DNA of 64,000 nt from positions 124,001-188,000 of the forward strand of contig NZ_JYLH01000013.1 in assembly GCF_001439685.1 (NCBI RefSeq), given 5' to 3'. Positions 43,978 through 51,958 of the stretch are shown here, piece after piece. Position 1 is the first letter of the stretch; every line of letters begins with the position of its first letter. Made by a program: the position numbers and the translations under genes. The notes under the pieces are model-generated. The model saw only the letters and a list, made by a program, of their open reading frames with translations. It ran no database searches and was not told the DNA's origin. This DNA comes from Pseudomonas libanensis. GTDB taxonomy: Bacteria; Pseudomonadota; Gammaproteobacteria; Pseudomonadales; Pseudomonadaceae.

Positions 43978-45111
43978 TTACCCCCCGTTACGCTGAGGGC
44001 CATAGGTGATTAACCGCAAGATTTTTTCTAAAGGGGCCTGGCCCGCGTACTTAGCTATCAGACCAGTGAGGGTCATTGAGATGAGCGCTATGCCTACAGC
44101 AAGAGGTATCAACGCGAGGTTGCCAAGCTCACCGAAGAAGCCAAGCCCATACCCACCGAAAAACACGCCTGCAATGATCCCTTGAAGTACATAGGCAGTG
44201 AGAGAGTTTCGACCTGCTGCAACCAGAACATCTGGCAAGTTGGCCCATGTGCCGCATCGCAACAGCACGTTGATGTAGACAGCTGACATTAAAGGAGCGC
44301 CTATTGCGAAAGATAAAAGCCCCATTAGCTCTACAAGATCACCTTCTTTAGGCGCTAGCGCGAAAGCGAGATTTGTCAGGACTGCTAGTAACAGCAATAA
44401 AGGGGCAATACGCATGAGTTGTTTTTGCTCTCGATTCCCAGGCTCAAAGAAATCTGCTTTCGCAGCTGCCAGGCCCAAGAGGATTGCACCAAAGGCTAAT
44501 GGCCCTTGAAATAGAATTAGAAAACCGAACGTTCCTGGCCATTCGAAAATTCTTGTGAGCGTGGCACCTACAAAGTCGTCATCCAACGCATGATTAACAG
44601 GTGTAGTCGGGTAGATCGAAAGAAGAACCGCCAGGACAACTAAGGTTACAAGCTCTAAACCGACCATGCTCATCGCCGTTTTTATAAGCGTGCGAGGTGC
44701 ACAGTTCCGAAATGGCCAAAGTAAACATCCAAGAAAGGCATAGAGCAACAATATATCGCCGGGAAAAACCAGAGCCGCATGCAGGCAGCCAAAGATTGCT
44801 AAACCGATGAGCCTTCTGAAATAGCGCCCTTTGAATTGCACACCGGCCCTCGCCGCAGATTGGATTTGAATATGCACGCCCCATCCAAAAATGAATGAGA
44901 AAATCAGGAAAAACTTTCCTTGGAACAAGAACTCGATCAAGAACGCCGCGACGCGGTCACCGTGGGCATCGGGAATGCCGATTGCCTGCGCCGGCGGTAG
45001 CGCAAGAAACGGCAGGTTAACTACGCAGATACCGACTAAGGCGGCGGTACGGATCAGGTCAACTGACGTGTTCCTGGGTGGCTTGTTCATCGTCATCATC
45101 GTCTTGTGCAT
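43978..45111 (-). CDS. DUF418 family multi-pass membrane protein (YeiB-like)
   Basis: 377 aa with 9-10 TM segments. N-terminal VDLIRTAALVGICVVNLPFLAL is the YeiB/DUF418 opening (RxxxLxGIxxxN). The C-terminal DUF418 domain includes AAGRNSLTAYVLQGIIAGVFF. Function is not established; related acyltransferase-like membrane proteins may modify envelope compounds. Start is uncertain: ATG at 45111 or 45090, neither with a good RBS. Two operator palindromes lie immediately upstream. Confidence 0.82.
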   Translation of the reverse strand: MHKTMMTMNKPPRNTSVDLIRTAALVGICVVNLPFLALPPAQAIGIPDAHGDRVAAFLIEFLFQGKFFLIFSFIFGWGVHIQIQSAARAGVQFKGRYFRRLIGLAIFGCLHAALVFPGDILLLYAFLGCLLWPFRNCAPRTLIKTAMSMVGLELVTLVVLAVLLSIYPTTPVNHALDDDFVGATLTRIFEWPGTFGFLILFQGPLAFGAILLGLAAAKADFFEPGNREQKQLMRIAPLLLLLAVLTNLAFALAPKEGDLVELMGLLSFAIGAPLMSAVYINVLLRCGTWANLPDVLVAAGRNSLTAYVLQGIIAGVFFGGYGLGFFGELGNLALIPLAVGIALISMTLTGLIAKYAGQAPLEKILRLITYGPQRNGG

Positions 45112-45114
45112 TTA

Positions 45115-45157
45115 TTGAGCGACTGCTCAAAAACAATGATATTGAGCGGTCGCTCAA
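45115..45157 (-). promoter_or_regulatory. Tandem TetR-type operators upstream of the DUF418 gene
   Basis: Two 16-bp palindromes: TTGAGCGACTGCTCAA (45115-45130) and TTGAGCGGTCGCTCAA (45142-45157), centres 27 bp apart. The pattern TTGAGCG/CGCTCAA is typical of TetR-family operators. No TetR-type gene lies nearby in the window. Confidence 0.7.
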
Positions 45158-45173
45158 TTCGTCAAGAGATTTA

Positions 45174-45278
45174 ATGGCAGGATCAGAGAGAGGAGTAAGG
45201 GGCTACACGCGGCGACAGCTAGAATGGTCACCGAGCGCGCAGGAATGGAAACCGGTGGGCTTTAAAAAAATGATGTGA
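45174..45278 (+). CDS. 34-codon ORF, possibly a remnant
   Basis: Opens MAGSERGVRGYTRRQLEWSP and ends KPVGFKKMM. It starts 17 bp after the tandem operators and points away from the DUF418 gene, where a divergent repressor would be expected. No RBS and no family match; it may be noise or the end of a decayed gene. Confidence 0.25.
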   Translation: MAGSERGVRGYTRRQLEWSPSAQEWKPVGFKKMM

Positions 45279-45352
45279 AGCGCTGACGGCTGCATATCAG
45301 ACAGGTGGGGCGGTTTTTCTGCAAGCTTGCAGCTTCGCCCTCAATTCACAGG

Positions 45353-45402
45353 CAAAAAAAAACCCGGAAATCCTCACTTACGTGGGCCTTCCGGATTTTC
45401 TA
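45353..45402 (-). terminator. Intrinsic terminator after tRNA-Lys
   Basis: On the minus strand AATCCGGAA pairs with TTTCCGGGTT, followed by T8. It lies 13 bp beyond the tRNA 3' end. Confidence 0.8.
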
Positions 45403-45414
45403 AACCGCCAAAAA

Positions 45415-45490
45415 TGGTGGGTCGTGTGGGATTCGAACCTACGACCAATTGGTTAAAAGCCAACTGCTCTACCAACTGAGCTAACGACCC
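45415..45490 (-). tRNA. tRNA-Lys (anticodon TTT)
   Basis: 76 nt including encoded CCA. Acceptor GGGTCGT / ACGACCC, D arm TAGCTCAGTTGGTAGAGCA, anticodon loop CTTTTAA, T arm GGTTCGAATCC. In P. aeruginosa the tRNA-Lys next to queE/queC is an island attachment site and adjoins the pyocin S5 genes (from memory). Its 3' end points toward the accessory genes at 40-45 kb. Confidence 0.97.
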
Positions 45491-45613
45491 GCTGTGTGGT
45501 GGCGCGTATAATACTGATTTCTAAGGATTATTCAACACCTTATTTGAAATAAATCAGAAAAAACGCATTTGAACGGTAATTCGGTCGGTAGAACGCCTCT
45601 CGCAGCAGCCGGA

Positions 45614-46261
45614 TCAGCGCCCCGGCTCGTCGTTCCACAGGTACTTATGCAGCTGCAATTGCAGGCGCACCGGCAGGTTGTCTGCCACGACCCAGTCAGC
45701 CAGGTCGCGAGCGTTGAGGTCGTGGTGGCTTGGCGAGAACAGCACCTCGCCCGCACGACGATCCAGGCCGTACTGGATCAGCTTGGAGCTGGCCCAGTCG
45801 TAATCGTCACGGGAACAGATCACGAACTTGACTTGATCATTGGCCGTCAGCAGGTCCATGTTCGCGTACAGGTTGCGATGCGCTTCCTTGGAGCCTGGCG
45901 TCTTGAGGTCGACCACCCGGCTTACACGCGGATCTACAGCGGAAATGTCCAGGGCGCCACTGGTTTCCAGTGAGACCTCGTAACCGGCGTCACACAACTG
46001 CTTGAGCAAGGGAATGGCATTGGGTTGCGCCAGTGGCTCACCGCCCGTCACACAGACGTAGCGCGGCCGGTAGCTGGCAACCTGTTCCAGGATGTCGTCG
46101 AGGGTGCGCACGGTGCCGCCACTGAAGGCGTAGGCGCTGTCACAGTATTGGCAACGCAATGGGCAGCCGGTCAACCGTACAAATACGGTGGGCAGGCCAG
46201 CAGTGCGCGTTTCACCCTGCAACGAGTAAAAGACTTCGGTAATACGTAATGTGTCTTGCAT
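45614..46261 (-). CDS. queE: 7-carboxy-7-deazaguanine synthase
   Basis: Radical SAM enzyme of queuosine synthesis. 215 aa, starting MQDTLRITEVFYSLQGETRTAG; cluster motif CPLRCQYCDSAYAF (CX3CX2C); VCVTGGEPLAQPNAIPLLKQL and SLETSGALDIS. ATG at 46261; the upstream codon at 46270 is GTG. queC, which usually follows queE in Pseudomonas, is missing: only 123 bp separate the queE stop from tRNA-Lys. Confidence 0.93.
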   Translation of the reverse strand: MQDTLRITEVFYSLQGETRTAGLPTVFVRLTGCPLRCQYCDSAYAFSGGTVRTLDDILEQVASYRPRYVCVTGGEPLAQPNAIPLLKQLCDAGYEVSLETSGALDISAVDPRVSRVVDLKTPGSKEAHRNLYANMDLLTANDQVKFVICSRDDYDWASSKLIQYGLDRRAGEVLFSPSHHDLNARDLADWVVADNLPVRLQLQLHKYLWNDEPGR

Positions 46262-46378
46262 AGTCGCCACGGGCGTAACAGCTAAACAGGCTGTCCGCCT
46301 CCGTCAGGCACTTCAAGGGATTGCGCCAACGCGTCAACCCCAGGAAGCGTATTTCATAAAAGGGCGTGGATTCTAACG

Positions 46379-46404
46379 AAAAAACCCGCGCCAGGCGCGG
46401 GTTT
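46379..46404 (-). terminator. Terminator of the tol-pal-cpoB operon
   Basis: AAACCCGCGCC / GGCGCGGGTTT, perfect 11-bp arms with a 1-nt centre, followed on the minus strand by T6. It is 22 bp after the cpoB stop. Confidence 0.9.
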
Positions 46405-46426
46405 CTTCTCAACGGGAAAGATGCGC

Positions 46427-47257
46427 TTACAAGCGCTGCAGATCCCGCTGGGCCAACTGGGCGGCGGACGTCCCCGGATATTGGGCAACCACCTGTTGCA
46501 GAATGCCTTTGACCTTGTCGGTATGACCCAGGCGGCGTTCTACGTCAGCAAGCTTGTACAGCGAATCCGGCACCTTGGCGTGCTTGGGGTACAGTTGGCT
46601 GACCTTGGCGAAAGCCTGGCCTGCCCCCTGCAAATCACCCTTTGCCAGGTTGACCTCGCCCAACCAGTACTGGGCATTGCCCGCGTACTGGCTGTTGGGG
46701 TACTTGCGCAGGAATGCGGTAAAGGCCTGGCTGGCCTTATCGAAATCCTTGGCCTTGATCAGGTCGAAGGCTGCATCGTAATACAGTTTTTCCTTCGCCG
46801 GATCACCCGGTTCACTGCTGGCAGCAGGGGCGGCAGCTGCGGCCCCCGCTGCTGCGCCACCGGCAGCAGCGCTTGGCGCGCCACCGGCAGAAGAATTATC
46901 AGGAGTAGCGGCAGGTGCAACACCGGCTCCAATACGACGATCAAGATCCTGGTAACGCTCCAGGCCTTCTTGCTTCAGCTGGTTCACCTGGTTCTGCAGT
47001 ACTTCAATGGCGCCTTGTTGCTGGGCCAATTGATCCTGCATGCGTTGCAGCTGGTTGAACAGTTCGCCCTGTGCCGAGGGAGCGGACGTAGCCGCTCCCC
47101 CCGCATAGGCGCCGTTCGTGCCATAACCCGCTGGCGGATAACTGCTCCCGCTATTGTTATAGCCTGAGTTGCTATCCGTTACAGGAACCGCAGCCCACAC
47201 CGCAAGCGGTGCGAAGCTGAGAGCCAATACAGTCAGAGCACGACGGCACGTTCGCAT
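46427..47257 (-). CDS. cpoB: Tol-Pal system protein CpoB (YbgF)
   Basis: Periplasmic TPR protein that coordinates PBP1B with Tol during constriction. 276 aa: signal peptide (ALTVLALSFAPLAVWA), coiled coil for trimerisation (about 65-105, LQRMQDQLAQQQGAIEVLQNQ), an Ala/Gly-rich linker, then three TPRs (YYDAAFDLIKAKDFDKASQAF, YWLGEVNLAKGDLQGAGQAF, KVKGILQQVVAQYPG). 6 bp after pal. Confidence 0.93.
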   Translation of the reverse strand: MRTCRRALTVLALSFAPLAVWAAVPVTDSNSGYNNSGSSYPPAGYGTNGAYAGGAATSAPSAQGELFNQLQRMQDQLAQQQGAIEVLQNQVNQLKQEGLERYQDLDRRIGAGVAPAATPDNSSAGGAPSAAAGGAAAGAAAAAPAASSEPGDPAKEKLYYDAAFDLIKAKDFDKASQAFTAFLRKYPNSQYAGNAQYWLGEVNLAKGDLQGAGQAFAKVSQLYPKHAKVPDSLYKLADVERRLGHTDKVKGILQQVVAQYPGTSAAQLAQRDLQRL

Positions 47258-47263
47258 GACGAA

Positions 47264-47764
47264 TTACTTACGCAGTTCGACGCGACGGTTCTGAGCCCAG
47301 GACTGCTCGTCGTGGCCAGTAGCAACTGGACGCTCTTTACCGTAGGAAACCAGTTCCAGTTGGCCTGGAGCAACACCTTGCAGTACCAGGTAGCGCTGAA
47401 CGGCTTTCGCACGACGCTCGCCCAGTGCCATGTTGTACTCGCGAGTACCACGTTCGTCGGTGTTACCTTCCAGAACAACGCGAGCGCCGTTAGCTTTCAG
47501 GTCCTTGGCGTGAACGTCCAGAGCGCGCATGGCTTCTGGTTTCAGGTCCGAACTGTCGTATTCGAAGTAGAAAGTGGTGATAGCGCGCAGAGCCGCTTCT
47601 TCGCTCAGGGAGCCGTCGACCGCACCAGTGTTGGCGCCGTAACCAGCGTTTGGATCAACAGCTGCGCCTTCACCGGCATTGTCGCCGCCTTTAGAGGAGC
47701 AACCAACGGCTACGGACAGAGCCAGAGCCAGAGCAGCAAACTTACCAAACTTCAGCATTTCCAT
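47264..47764 (-). CDS. pal: Peptidoglycan-associated lipoprotein Pal (OprL)
   Basis: 166 aa. Lipobox around Cys22 (LSVAVGCSSKGG), a Gly/Asn/Ala linker, then an OmpA-like domain with FEYDSSDLKPEAMRALDVHA and GNTDERGTREYNMALGERRA, which binds peptidoglycan. Outer-membrane anchor of the Tol-Pal complex; 55 bp after tolB. Confidence 0.96.
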   Translation of the reverse strand: MEMLKFGKFAALALALSVAVGCSSKGGDNAGEGAAVDPNAGYGANTGAVDGSLSEEAALRAITTFYFEYDSSDLKPEAMRALDVHAKDLKANGARVVLEGNTDERGTREYNMALGERRAKAVQRYLVLQGVAPGQLELVSYGKERPVATGHDEQSWAQNRRVELRK

Positions 47765-47819
47765 CGTGAAACTCCTAATGAACCCCAGTGTGTTAAGTAC
47801 TTCTTTTTGTAGCGCCGCG

Positions 47820-49121
47820 TCAGTTCAGGTAAGGGGACCAGGATGGTTCTCTGACTTCGCCTTGTGCGGTAGGAAGTGGGAGCCTTACGCGTCCATTAAT
47901 GGACACGAGCATCAAGACTCCCCGGCCCTGCTGGCGGGTGGCGTAGATTACCATGGTGCCGTTGGGCGCAACAGTGGCTGACTCATCAAGGTTGGTATCT
48001 GTAAGGATTTTTACGGTTCCGCGCTGCAAATCCTGGGCCGCAACCCGGAAATTAGTGAAACCATCCTGACGGTGAATCATCACCAACGTCTTTTCATCGG
48101 CCGAAAGCTTGGGGTTGGCGTTGTAGTTACCAATAAAGGTCACACGTTCTGCGCCGCCACCGTTCACATTTGCCTTGTAGACCTGAGGCTTGCCGCCACG
48201 GTCGGAGGTGAAGTAGATGGTCGAACCATCCTTGCCCCAGAACGGTTCGGTGTTGATGCCCGGGCCGCTGGTCACACGCGAGAGCTGACGCGAGGCCATG
48301 TTCATCACGTAGATATCCGGGTTGCCGTCCTTGGACAGCACGAAAGCCAGGCGCGAGCCATCCGGCGACCAGGCTGGCGCACCGTTGAGGCCTTCGAAGT
48401 TGGTGATCTGCTCACGACGACCCGTATCAATGTGCTGCACGAAGATACGCGGGCGACGCTGTTCGAACGATACGTAGGCAATACGCTTGCCGTCCGGCGC
48501 GAAGCGCGGCGACAGGATGGGCTCACGGGACTGCAACAAGGTCACTGCACGTGCACCGTCGTAGTCCGAACGTTGCAAGGTGTAGCGGGTGTTGTCTACG
48601 GAGAAACGCTCAGCCGTCACATACAGCAGGCGCGTCGAAAACGCCCCTTTGATGCCGGTGAGCTTTTCAAACGACTGGTCCGAAATGTAGTGGGCCATGT
48701 CGCGCAGTTGTTCGGCAGTACCCGATACGCTGCCGGTCAAGACCTGCTGCTCGGTGGCCACGTTGAACAACGTGTACTGGATCTGCAGGCGACCGCCGGC
48801 CGGCGTGATGCTGCCGACCATCAGGTACTGGGCACCGACGGCCTTCCAGTCACGGAAGATGACTTCGCTGGCCTGGGTGGGCTGGCTGATCATGTTGCCT
48901 TTTGGAATCGGCGCGTAGTAACCGGAGTTACGCAGGTCGTCGCTGACAATCTGGGCCATGTCGTCCGGCAGCACGCTGCCGCCCTGCCAACCGAAAGGCA
49001 CGACTGCAATCGGGGTGGCCCGATCACTGCCGCTGGTTACCAGGATGTTCTTTTCATCCGCCGCCGCTATCCCTGCCATACAGCAAATAACGACAAGCAT
49101 TCCTCGAAGAAGGTTTCTCAC
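47820..49121 (-). CDS. tolB: Tol-Pal system periplasmic protein TolB
   Basis: 433 aa. Signal peptide (GMLVVICCMAGIAAA), N-terminal alpha/beta domain (IAVVPFGWQGG), and a six-bladed propeller with repeated SPDG-type blades (SPRFAPDGKRIAYVSFEQ, APAWSPDGSRLAFVLSKDGNPDIYV). Binds Pal and, through TolA, the inner-membrane complex. Starts inside the tolA stop (ATGA). Confidence 0.96.
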   Translation of the reverse strand: MRNLLRGMLVVICCMAGIAAADEKNILVTSGSDRATPIAVVPFGWQGGSVLPDDMAQIVSDDLRNSGYYAPIPKGNMISQPTQASEVIFRDWKAVGAQYLMVGSITPAGGRLQIQYTLFNVATEQQVLTGSVSGTAEQLRDMAHYISDQSFEKLTGIKGAFSTRLLYVTAERFSVDNTRYTLQRSDYDGARAVTLLQSREPILSPRFAPDGKRIAYVSFEQRRPRIFVQHIDTGRREQITNFEGLNGAPAWSPDGSRLAFVLSKDGNPDIYVMNMASRQLSRVTSGPGINTEPFWGKDGSTIYFTSDRGGKPQVYKANVNGGGAERVTFIGNYNANPKLSADEKTLVMIHRQDGFTNFRVAAQDLQRGTVKILTDTNLDESATVAPNGTMVIYATRQQGRGVLMLVSINGRVRLPLPTAQGEVREPSWSPYLN

Positions 49122-50191
49122 AAGGCTAGATCCTCAGGTGTGAATGTCATCTTGAATGAACGATAGGGAGCGAAGTCACTTGGTTTCATTCCCTGCATCT
49201 CGGTCAACCGGCCAATATTCTTGACTGCGGCGACCGCCGAACTGTCGAACGAACCGTCACCACTGGACTTGGCCACGCTGACCGAAGTCACCGTACCGTC
49301 CGGCAACATGCCGATCTGCAGCACTACTGTCATGCCTTTGCGTGCCGAAGGTGGACGTGTCCAGCCTTCCGCTGCCCGCGCCCGAATCAGGTCGTCGAAA
49401 CTGCCCGCGACTTCATCGCCACGCTCATCGGCCAAGGCTTGCTGACGCTGCGGCGTGTCGGAAAGCAAATCTGCCAGGGCCTGGGCCTTTTTCTCTTCGG
49501 CGGATTTGCGCGCTGCTTCCTGGGCCTTTTTCTTGGAGGCGTCGGCGGCAGCTTTCTTCTTCGCTTCGTCGGCGACTTTCTTCTTCGCCTCGTCTGCTTC
49601 AGCTTTTTTCTTGGCGTCTTCGGCGGCTTTCTTCTTCGCGTCTTCGACGATCTTTTTCTTGGCTTCTTCAGCGGCCTTTTTCTTGGCCTCTTCTTCGGCA
49701 GCCTTTTTGGCTTCTTCTTCCGACTTCTTCTTGGCTATATCAGCCAATTGTTTCTCTTCGGCCTTTTTGGCTTCGGCAGCTTTCTCGGCTTTCTTGGCTT
49801 CATCAGCCTTTTTCGCCTCGTCGGCCTTCTTCGCTTCGTCAGCCTTTTTCGATTCCTCGGCCTTTTGAGCCGCCTCTTCTTTCTTTTGTTCCGCAGCAGC
49901 CTTCACCGCTTCCTGCTCGACCTTCTTCTGTTCCATCTGCTCGACTTCAGTCTGGCGCGCGGCCGACTTCTGGGCCTCACCCGCAATCTTCTGATTGGTC
50001 TGGGTGGTGGCCTGGCTTTTCGATTTCAGCTGATACAGGGTCGCCTGCACGATCGGCTTGGCTGGCGGCAGGTCCGGGGTCATGGCAAAGCTGACAAACA
50101 GCATGCCGAACACCAGCACGTGCAGGGCAATTGCCCACACGCCAGGCCAGAAGTAGCTTTCCGAGGCGGACGGCTCTCGCTGTTGCTGCAT
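49118..50191 (-). CDS. tolA: Tol-Pal system protein TolA
   Basis: 357 aa. One N-terminal TM (residues about 17-37, WAIALHVLVFGMLFVSFAM), a long helical Ala/Lys/Glu/Asp domain at about 65-245 made of AKKADEAKKA-type heptads, and the C-terminal domain (RAAEGWTRPPSARKGMTVVLQI, TVTSVSVAKSSGDGSFDSSAVAAV) that contacts TolB and imported colicins or phages. It is the target machinery for group A bacteriocins. Confidence 0.95.
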   Translation of the reverse strand: MQQQREPSASESYFWPGVWAIALHVLVFGMLFVSFAMTPDLPPAKPIVQATLYQLKSKSQATTQTNQKIAGEAQKSAARQTEVEQMEQKKVEQEAVKAAAEQKKEEAAQKAEESKKADEAKKADEAKKADEAKKAEKAAEAKKAEEKQLADIAKKKSEEEAKKAAEEEAKKKAAEEAKKKIVEDAKKKAAEDAKKKAEADEAKKKVADEAKKKAAADASKKKAQEAARKSAEEKKAQALADLLSDTPQRQQALADERGDEVAGSFDDLIRARAAEGWTRPPSARKGMTVVLQIGMLPDGTVTSVSVAKSSGDGSFDSSAVAAVKNIGRLTEMQGMKPSDFAPYRSFKMTFTPEDLAL

Positions 50192-50652
50192 CAGGGCGCC
50201 TCGGTAATCAAGCCAACGTTACCGACGCCGGCCTTCTGCAGCCCGCCCATGGCGCCCATGACGGAACCGTAGTCGACCGATTTGTCACCGCGGATGAACA
50301 CCTGGGTGTGCTTGCCGCCTTCGTTGCCGGAGCGAATGATCTTGGTCACCGCATCGGTCATCGCCGGCAAGGTCAGGGCCTTGTCCTGCTGCTTCTGGGT
50401 GTCGACTTCGCTGCCAAGGTTCCAGTAGTAGGTCTTGTCAGCCTTGATCGAAATGGTCAGGACCTGAGTGTTGTTGTCCTGCGGCAAGGCTTCACTGGAA
50501 ACCTTGGGCAGATCAACCTTCACACCCTGGTTGAGCATCGGCGCGGTCACCATGAAGATCACCAGCAGCACCAGCATCACGTCGATGTAGGGCACTACGT
50601 TCATCTCGGCGACCGGCTTGCGCTTTTTGCGAGCTCGAGCGATTAAAGCCAT
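50191..50652 (-). CDS. tolR: Tol-Pal system protein TolR
   Basis: 153 aa, ExbD family: one TM with the essential Asp in VVPYIDVMLVLLVIFMVTAP, then a periplasmic domain (DLPKVSSEALP, TQVFIRGDKSVDYGSVM). With TolQ it forms the proton-driven motor. Overlaps tolA by one base. Confidence 0.95.
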   Translation of the reverse strand: MALIARARKKRKPVAEMNVVPYIDVMLVLLVIFMVTAPMLNQGVKVDLPKVSSEALPQDNNTQVLTISIKADKTYYWNLGSEVDTQKQQDKALTLPAMTDAVTKIIRSGNEGGKHTQVFIRGDKSVDYGSVMGAMGGLQKAGVGNVGLITEAP

Positions 50653-50666
50653 TGGGAATTACCTGC

Positions 50667-51362
50667 TTATTCTTCGCTGGTGTGCACTTTACGGTGCAGG
50701 ATCGCCTGGAACTCATCGGCGAAGGTGTAGTAACGGCCGATCAAGGTTTCGCTGGTTGCAGCAAAACGGTTGTAGGCGATTACTGCGGGGATCGCGGCGA
50801 ACAGGCCGATCGCGGTGGCGATCAGGGCTTCGGCAATACCCGGGGCCACGGTGGCCAGTGTGGCTTGCTGGGCCTGGGCCAGGCCGCGGAAGGAGTTCAT
50901 GATCCCCCACACGGTACCGAACAGGCCGATGTACGGGCTGACGGAACCTACGGTGGCGAGGTACGGCAGGCCTTGCTCGAGCTTTTCTTCCTCACGGGAG
51001 ATGGCCACGCGCATGGCACGGGCCACACCTTCCATCACGGCTTCCGGGTCAACCCCAGGCTGCTGGCGCAGACGCGAGAATTCCTTGAAGCCGGCGCGGA
51101 AGATCTGCTCGACGCCTGAATCCGGGTCCGGGTTGCTGCCGGCCTGGCGATACAGCTTGGACAGGTCGATACCCGACCAGAAGCGCTCTTCAAAGCTCTC
51201 CAGGGCACGTCGACCGGCGCGCAGCATGTTGCTGCGCTGAAAAATCATGACCCAAGAGGTAACCGATGCGGCTACCAGGGTCAGCATGACCAGTTGAACC
51301 ACGACACTGGCATTGCTGACCAGGCTCCACATGGAGGAATGGTCGACGACGGTAGGTTCCAC
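50667..51362 (-). CDS. tolQ: Tol-Pal system protein TolQ
   Basis: 231 aa, MotA/TolQ/ExbB family, three TM helices: residues about 14-38, 135-160 (SVSPYIGLFGTVWGIMNSF) and 168-195 (APGIAEALIATAIGLFAAIPAVIAYN). Stator of the Tol motor. 14 bp before tolR, 1 bp after ybgC. Confidence 0.95.
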   Translation of the reverse strand: MEPTVVDHSSMWSLVSNASVVVQLVMLTLVAASVTSWVMIFQRSNMLRAGRRALESFEERFWSGIDLSKLYRQAGSNPDPDSGVEQIFRAGFKEFSRLRQQPGVDPEAVMEGVARAMRVAISREEEKLEQGLPYLATVGSVSPYIGLFGTVWGIMNSFRGLAQAQQATLATVAPGIAEALIATAIGLFAAIPAVIAYNRFAATSETLIGRYYTFADEFQAILHRKVHTSEE

Positions 51363-51363
51363 G

Positions 51364-51819
51364 CTAAATCTCCTGCTTTGATTGTTGACCCGCGCCGCTC
51401 ACGGCAGCAAAGGCCGCACGTAGAGTTTCGGGAATGGCCCGAGGTTTCAAGCTGTTGGTGCGCACACACGCCACCAGGAACTGCCCCTCGCAGAGCAGCG
51501 TTGCATCCGTGGCCCGCCTGACCTGCTGCTTGAAGCGCAGGCTGGCACGGTTCAATTCGATGACTTCAGCGCTGACCAGCAACTCGTCGTCCAGTCGCGC
51601 CGGTGCGTGGTAACGCGCCTCGCTGGAATGCACGACGAATAACAGGTCCTCCCCGGCAAGCTGGGATTGGGCAAAGCCCAGCTCCCGTAGCCGCTCGGTG
51701 CGAGCCCGTTCCATGAACTTGAGGTAGTTGACGTAATAAACGATGCCGCCGGCATCGGTGTCCTCGTAATAAACGCGACAGCGATGTGCGAACGACTGAT
51801 CCCCGTTTTGCGCGCGCAT
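51364..51819 (-). CDS. ybgC: Tol-Pal-associated acyl-CoA thioesterase YbgC
   Basis: 151 aa, 4-hydroxybenzoyl-CoA thioesterase hot-dog fold: YEDTDAGGIVYYVNYLKFMERARTE with the catalytic Asp; the residue after VY is Tyr where enterobacterial YbgC has His. Leads the tolQRAB-pal-cpoB cluster. Likely linked to phospholipid metabolism. Confidence 0.92.
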   Translation of the reverse strand: MRAQNGDQSFAHRCRVYYEDTDAGGIVYYVNYLKFMERARTERLRELGFAQSQLAGEDLLFVVHSSEARYHAPARLDDELLVSAEVIELNRASLRFKQQVRRATDATLLCEGQFLVACVRTNSLKPRAIPETLRAAFAAVSGAGQQSKQEI

Positions 51820-51958
51820 ACTCTAGTGCTTACTCCTCAGGTTGCCAATTGGCTGGGCAACTGTTTTTTCAATACCTGAAAACATTTCCACTGCCTGAAT
51901 GACGACACCAGACACTGGGACAGCACAAACTTCAGATAAATCGTCTGGCCTGACCTTT

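Noticed and set aside
45174..45278. Short ORF as a TetR repressor
   Set aside because: 34 codons, no helix-turn-helix; kept only as a low-confidence remnant.
40000..45415. Genomic island with tRNA attachment repeats
   Set aside because: No integrase gene and no second copy of the tRNA-Lys 3' end was found left of the tRNA; only a hotspot is supported.
49440..50000. Tandem DNA repeat in tolA
   Set aside because: The Ala/Lys/Glu/Asp periodicity is the normal TolA coiled coil, with varied codons.
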